From contig NZ_OY781460.1 of assembly GCF_963676855.1 (NCBI RefSeq), forward strand, positions 2,209,520-2,273,519: a DNA stretch of 64,000 nucleotides, given 5' to 3'. Below the pieces are notes generated by a model, which worked only from the letters and a program-made list of their open reading frames with translations, searched no databases and had not been told where the DNA came from. Of this stretch, positions 60,406 to 64,000 are shown one piece after another. Source of the stretch: an uncultured Anaeromusa sp. GTDB lineage: Bacteria > Bacillota > Negativicutes > Anaeromusales > Anaeromusaceae. The translations under genes and the position numbers were made by a program. How positions within the stretch are numbered: the stretch's first letter is position 1; each line of letters opens with the position of its first letter.

Positions 60406-61149
60406 ATGGGAGCAGGGGCTGTTTCTCCTAAAAGAAGGTTTCGCTTTTGGCCGCTGCTGCTTTTGGGCTTGCTATTTTGCTTTGTTGGGTTTGGTGGCTT
60501 ATGGCTAAGCGGCTCTTCCTGGTTGGCCTTGGGGCATGTAGAAGTCGAAGGCTTGCAAGAACTTTCCAAAGAAGAACTCTTGGTAATTGCAGGCATTGGT
60601 GAGCCAGTTAATCTGTTGCGAGTGAGACCGGAACTTTTGCAACATCGTTTGGAGCAAGATTTGCGTATCCGCCAGGCGGAAGTGGAGAGGAAATTTCCGT
60701 GGAATTTACGTATTGTTGTGGAAGAAAGACGGCCATTGGCGTATGTAACGGCGGCATATGGTATTTTAGCGATAGATCGTGACGGTACTGTGCTCAATGT
60801 GCAACGCTATCTTAAAGATATGCGGTGGCCTTTTATTACCGGTATTTCTGCAGGGCAAGAGTACATTGGCGATAAGTTGAGCCAGCCGCAGACGCTCATG
60901 GCGCTGCAGTTTTTAGATCGATTGGATGCGCAAACGTTAGAGAAGGTATCTGAGGTGCATTTTGTAACCCCAGAGAGAATGCAGTTGTATTTGATTTCTG
61001 GAGCGAAGGTTCGCTTAGGAGATGGAACCAAAATGGCGGAGAAAGCGCAAACAGTAAAAGAAGTTGTGGAACAATTGGGAGATAAGTTAGAACGAGTGGA
61101 TTATTTCGATGTCAGTTTTGCGACACCGGTAATCAAATTCAAGCCGTAA
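60406..61149 (+). CDS. ftsQ: FtsQ/DivIB cell division protein
   Basis: A bitopic divisome protein of 247 residues: basic cytoplasmic tail, one span (FWPLLLLGLLFCFVGFGGLWL), a POTRA domain (LGHVEVEGLQELSKEELLVIAGI ... ERKFPWNLRIVVEERRPLAYV) and the beta domain ending in VDYFDVSFATPVIKFKP. ATG at 60406 has GTGGGAG 8 bases upstream. It starts a group with DUF881, sbp and ftsZ behind its own promoter. Confidence 0.9.
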   Translation: MGAGAVSPKRRFRFWPLLLLGLLFCFVGFGGLWLSGSSWLALGHVEVEGLQELSKEELLVIAGIGEPVNLLRVRPELLQHRLEQDLRIRQAEVERKFPWNLRIVVEERRPLAYVTAAYGILAIDRDGTVLNVQRYLKDMRWPFITGISAGQEYIGDKLSQPQTLMALQFLDRLDAQTLEKVSEVHFVTPERMQLYLISGAKVRLGDGTKMAEKAQTVKEVVEQLGDKLERVDYFDVSFATPVIKFKP

Positions 61150-61188
61150 AGCTTGAAAAGAGGAAGCACAAGAAGGGAGTTAAGAACG

Positions 61189-61884
61189 GTGTTGTCGATT
61201 AAACAAGGGCAATGGGCCATTGCTTTGGTTTGTTTTATCTTAGGTATTATGCTGGCAGTGCAGTTTAAAACAACGGAAGATATGCGGTCAGCGTTGTCGG
61301 TGCAGCGAGTGGAGGATTTGTCGCAACGGTTGCTGCAAACGGAAAAAGAACGGGACTCGTTAAACAACCAGGTAAAAGAGTTGCGCGAACAAGTTCTGGG
61401 TGGGCGGACTTCGAAAGAAATACAGCTTATCCAGATGGGTGCGGGTGTTGTTGATTTGACAGGCCCGGGTGTTGTTGTGACGATCAATGACAGCAAACGG
61501 CCAAGCAAGCCGGGAGAAAATCCGAACTTATATGTTATTCATGATGATGATATTCTTAAAGTGATTAATGAACTTTGGGCTGCTGGAGCTGAAGCCATGT
61601 CGATTAATGAGCAGAGGCTCATTGCATCGTCGGAAATACGTTGTGCAGGACCGACGTTGTCGGTAAATAATACGCGGTCTTCGGCGCCCTATGAAATTAT
61701 CGCCATTGGTGAACCTAAAACATTGGAAAATGCATTGCGGATGCGTGGGGGCGTTGTTGAAACCTTGCAGTTTTGGGGCATTCAGGTGACCATCAAACAG
61801 ACAGACCGTGTCGCGGTTCCCGCTTATAAAGGCGCTTTTCGCTTTGAATACGCCAAACCGGCCAAGGAAGGGGGCGCACAGTAA
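61189..61884 (+). CDS. DUF881 family division-cluster protein
   Basis: A 231-residue protein with one N-terminal span (WAIALVCFILGIMLAVQF), a coiled coil (VEDLSQRLLQTEKERDSLNNQVKELREQVL) and the DUF881 domain (GVVDLTGPGVVVTINDS ... VNNTRSSAPYEIIAIGEP). DUF881 proteins usually stand between ftsQ and ftsZ in Firmicutes and Actinobacteria; their function is unknown. GTG at 61189 is chosen for the AAGGGAG 9 bases upstream; the frame opens earlier at a TTG. Confidence 0.85.
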   Translation: MLSIKQGQWAIALVCFILGIMLAVQFKTTEDMRSALSVQRVEDLSQRLLQTEKERDSLNNQVKELREQVLGGRTSKEIQLIQMGAGVVDLTGPGVVVTINDSKRPSKPGENPNLYVIHDDDILKVINELWAAGAEAMSINEQRLIASSEIRCAGPTLSVNNTRSSAPYEIIAIGEPKTLENALRMRGGVVETLQFWGIQVTIKQTDRVAVPAYKGAFRFEYAKPAKEGGAQ

Positions 61885-62213
61885 TGTACCTTCCGATTGC
61901 AGGCTTATGTTTGGGATTATTTGTGGGGTCTCTCATTCCCGGAACGGTTCCGGCTGAGTATGCTAAGTATATGTCGATTGCTCTCTTGGCTTGCCTGGAT
62001 ACCGTCTTTGGCGGATTGCGCGCCGGAGCGGATGAGAAATTTGACAACAGCGTATTTGTAACTGGTTTTTTTACCAATGCGTTGATGGCGGCTGGCTTGG
62101 TTTATAGTGGTGAGCGTTTAGGTATTGACTTGTATTATGTAGCATTATTGGCGTTTGGTTTGCGTATTTTTCAAAATTTGGCGATAATACGCCGCTATTT
62201 TCTGAAAAAGTAG
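61884..62213 (+). CDS. sbp: small basic protein Sbp (DUF1290)
   Basis: A 109-residue membrane protein with three or four spans and the family pattern LCLGLFVGSLIPGTVPAEYAKYMSIALLACLDTVFGGLRAG followed by a basic tail (IIRRYFLKK). The ATG overlaps the DUF881 stop by one base (TAATG), so translation is coupled. Sbp lies before ftsZ in several Firmicutes; its biochemical role is not established. Confidence 0.88.
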   Translation: MYLPIAGLCLGLFVGSLIPGTVPAEYAKYMSIALLACLDTVFGGLRAGADEKFDNSVFVTGFFTNALMAAGLVYSGERLGIDLYYVALLAFGLRIFQNLAIIRRYFLKK

Positions 62214-62313
62214 GTTCCGTAAAGAGGAAAATGGAAATAGCGCGTGGAAGTAATTATAAGTTTTTTCGCATGCAGCAGGGCGTTTGGCCTTGACGTAAGG
62301 AGGATTTTCGTTC

Positions 62314-63372
62314 ATGTTGGAATTTGACATGGAGTTGGAGCATTTGGCAACCATTAAAGTAGTAGGGGTCGGCGGTGGCGGAAACAATGCCGTCAATCGC
62401 ATGATTGCAGCAGGATTAAAGGGCGTGGAGTTTATCTCCGTAAATACCGATGCGCAAGCATTGCTGCAGGCACAGGCTCCTTATCGCATCCAAATCGGGG
62501 AAAAGCTAACTAAAGGTCTAGGTGCTGGCGCTAACCCGGAGGTTGGCGATTTAGCCGCTCAAGAAAGCCGAGAAGAGCTGATAAAGGCCTTGCGGGGCGC
62601 CGATATGGTGTTTGTAACCGCTGGCATGGGCGGAGGCACCGGAACCGGTGCTGCACCGGTTGTTGCCGAATGCGCTCGAGAGGTGGGGGCCCTCACCGTA
62701 GGTGTAGTTACTAAGCCGTTCTCTTTTGAAGGAAAGCGTCGCTTTAAGCAGGCGGAAAAAGGGATTGCGAATTTGAAAGAACGCGTAGATACGCTGATTA
62801 CCATTCCGAATGATCGTTTGATGCAGGTGGTAGATAAGCGGACGCCCATCATGGAAGCGTTTCGGATTGCCGATGATGTGTTGCGTCAGGGCGTCCAAGG
62901 TATTTCCGACTTAATTGCCGTCCCTGGGTTAATTAATTTGGATTTTGCCGATGTGAAAACAATCATGAGCGATACCGGCTCTGCTTTGATGGGGGTAGGT
63001 ATTGCGGCAGGAGAGGGCCGGGCGATTGCGGCGGCTGAAGCGGCCATCAAGAGTCCGTTGTTGGAAACTTCGATTGATGGAGCCAAAGGCGTGCTGCTAA
63101 ATATCACCGGTGGTACTAACCTGAGTTTATTTGAAGTGAACGAAGCAGCGGCTATCATTGAACAGGCCGCAGATCCGGAAGTGAACTTGATTTTTGGTGC
63201 TGTCATTGATGAATCCTTGCAGGATGAAGTCCGGGTTACGGTTATTGCAACCGGTTTTGATCAACGCTCGGTGCGGTCTGTACAAGTTGGCGGCAATGAA
63301 GGCAAAAAGGAACGTGTTGGACAGGTTCCTGACTTCAGTCTGGATGTGCCGGTCTTCATGCACAAGAGGTAA
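62314..63372 (+). CDS. ftsZ: cell division protein FtsZ
   Basis: The tubulin-like GTPase that forms the division ring. The 352-residue protein has [18 protein letters not shown], the GTP-binding [16 protein letters not shown] near residue 105, and the [12 protein letters not shown]7-loop aspartate region. The linker is very short and the C-terminal peptide is [10 protein letters not shown], matching the usual LDIPxFLRxR anchor. AAGGAGGA precedes the ATG. A terminator follows. No ftsA gene lies upstream. Confidence 0.96.
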   Translation: MLEFDMELEHLATIKVVGVGGGGNNAVNRMIAAGLKGVEFISVNTDAQALLQAQAPYRIQIGEKLTKGLGAGANPEVGDLAAQESREELIKALRGADMVFVTAGMGGGTGTGAAPVVAECAREVGALTVGVVTKPFSFEGKRRFKQAEKGIANLKERVDTLITIPNDRLMQVVDKRTPIMEAFRIADDVLRQGVQGISDLIAVPGLINLDFADVKTIMSDTGSALMGVGIAAGEGRAIAAAEAAIKSPLLETSIDGAKGVLLNITGGTNLSLFEVNEAAAIIEQAADPEVNLIFGAVIDESLQDEVRVTVIATGFDQRSVRSVQVGGNEGKKERVGQVPDFSLDVPVFMHKR

Positions 63373-63380
63373 TTCGCAAA

Positions 63381-63401
63381 GAGCATGGGACTCCCATGCT
63401 C
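63381..63401 (+). terminator. terminator after ftsZ
   Basis: GAGCATGGG pairs with CCCATGCTC around ACT, followed by TTTTTTCTT. Confidence 0.9.
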
Positions 63402-63454
63402 TTTTTTCTTAAAGAGCCACTGCAAAGGCAGGTATATGCTAGGGGGAACAAAAT

Positions 63455-64000
63455 ATGTCTTCGATTTCAGAACGCCTGCAGGCGGTGGAAGGGAGAATCG
63501 CGAAGGCACTGGCTTCTCGCAAGTCCGAAATTGAGCAGTCGGGGTCTGTTTGTCTGATTGCGGTGAGTAAAAATCATGCTGTCGATGTAGTCGAAGCGGC
63601 TTTGAAAGTGGGAATTACCGTATTTGGTGAAAACCGAGTTCAAGAAGCTTTGCCTAAAATAGAACATATCGGCGCCAAGGCGCAGTGGCATTTGATTGGC
63701 CATTTGCAGACTAACAAAGCGAAGCAAATCGTAGGAAAGGTTGCGCTGGTTCACTCGGTGGACAGTGAACGCCTGTTGCAGCAAATTGAGCAGGAAGCAG
63801 CCAAGCAAGAAATTTATCAGGACGTACTGTTACAGGTGAATGTTTCAGGCGAAGAAAGCAAATTCGGTATGGAACCGGATGCAGTTTGGACCTTGTCACG
63901 ACAAGCGGCTCAATGGCCGCATGTGAGAATAAAAGGCTTGATGACGATTGCGCCGTTTGCAGATGATGTTGAGTCAGTACGGCCAGTTTTTCGGGAAGCC
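63455..64000 (+). CDS. YggS/PROSC family PLP-binding protein (3' partial)
   Basis: The frame is open to the end of the window. The 182 residues seen start SSISERLQAVEGRIAKAL and include the PLP lysine motif LIAVSKNHAVDVVEAAL, FGENRVQEALPK, WHLIGHLQTNKAKQIVG and the SGEESKFGMEPD segment. The family balances pyridoxal phosphate and has no known enzyme activity. AGGGGGA lies before the ATG at 63455. In Firmicutes it often follows ftsZ. Confidence 0.92.
   Translation, partial: MSSISERLQAVEGRIAKALASRKSEIEQSGSVCLIAVSKNHAVDVVEAALKVGITVFGENRVQEALPKIEHIGAKAQWHLIGHLQTNKAKQIVGKVALVHSVDSERLLQQIEQEAAKQEIYQDVLLQVNVSGEESKFGMEPDAVWTLSRQAAQWPHVRIKGLMTIAPFADDVESVRPVFREA

Overview
This is one contiguous stretch of a bacterial chromosome, dense with ordinary housekeeping genes. 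It holds 63 protein-coding genes (the first and last run off the window), nine tRNA genes and several leader RNAs that control transcription. The codon style, strong AGGAGG-type ribosome sites, TTGACA/TATAAT promoters, T-box and PyrR-type leaders, a PolC-type replicative polymerase, a NAD-type PyrK/PyrD pair and anaerobic NrdD/NrdG all point to an anaerobic member of the Firmicutes. Gene content such as the DUF4127 protein, a sulfite-reductase-like small protein and ddl next to murC suggests the class Negativicutes (Sporomusa/Anaeromusa relatives). That placement is an inference from gene content, not from a search. No CRISPR array, insertion sequence, prophage or integrase was seen.

Layout. 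1-3704: gamma carbonic anhydrase (partial), ndk, a PduO-type cobalamin adenosyltransferase and an EF-G-like GTPase. 3822-6518 (minus): pgl-zwf and an unknown gene. 6658-9797: tRNA-Pro, a 48-residue microprotein behind a perfect Fur-type box, an NlpC/P60 hydrolase and a DUF4127 protein. 9819-12001 (minus): coiled-coil protein, coaD, rsmD and a CAP-domain protein. 12281-22015: the complete pyrimidine operon pyrB-pyrC-carA-carB-pyrK-pyrD-pyrF-pyrE behind a PyrR-type attenuator. 22116-26709: tRNAs, a YkvI-type transporter behind a T-box leader with a leucine (CUC) specifier, thiD, a CheY-like receiver and a five-tRNA cluster.

26821-33623: nrdR-nrdD-nrdG and polC. The PolC appears to lack the proofreading exonuclease normally inserted in its PHP domain. 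33700-42284: tpx, a 44-residue membrane protein, a sulfite-reductase-like protein, an M20 amidase, a cell-wall hydrolase behind a cyclic-di-AMP riboswitch, an alpha/beta hydrolase, an acyl-CoA dehydrogenase, alkaline phosphatase behind a Pho-box-like array, and a YibE/F membrane protein. 42324-49165: tRNA-Val, a VOC protein, an M20 amidohydrolase, DUF512 radical-SAM protein, cobO-type adenosyltransferase, der, plsY, a CoA-binding protein, thioredoxin and (minus) a DUF1858 protein.

49460-63372: the division and cell wall (dcw) cluster mraZ-rsmH-ftsL-murE-murF-mraY-murD-murG-murC-ddl-ftsQ-DUF881-sbp-ftsZ, followed by the start of a YggS gene. Three genes often found here are absent: ftsI (its slot between ftsL and murE holds a terminator and a promoter), ftsW (murD and murG overlap by 4 bp) and ftsA. 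The most rewarding points for follow-up are the exonuclease-less PolC, the Fur-box microprotein, the leucine T-box transporter, the riboswitch-controlled hydrolase and the reduced dcw cluster.
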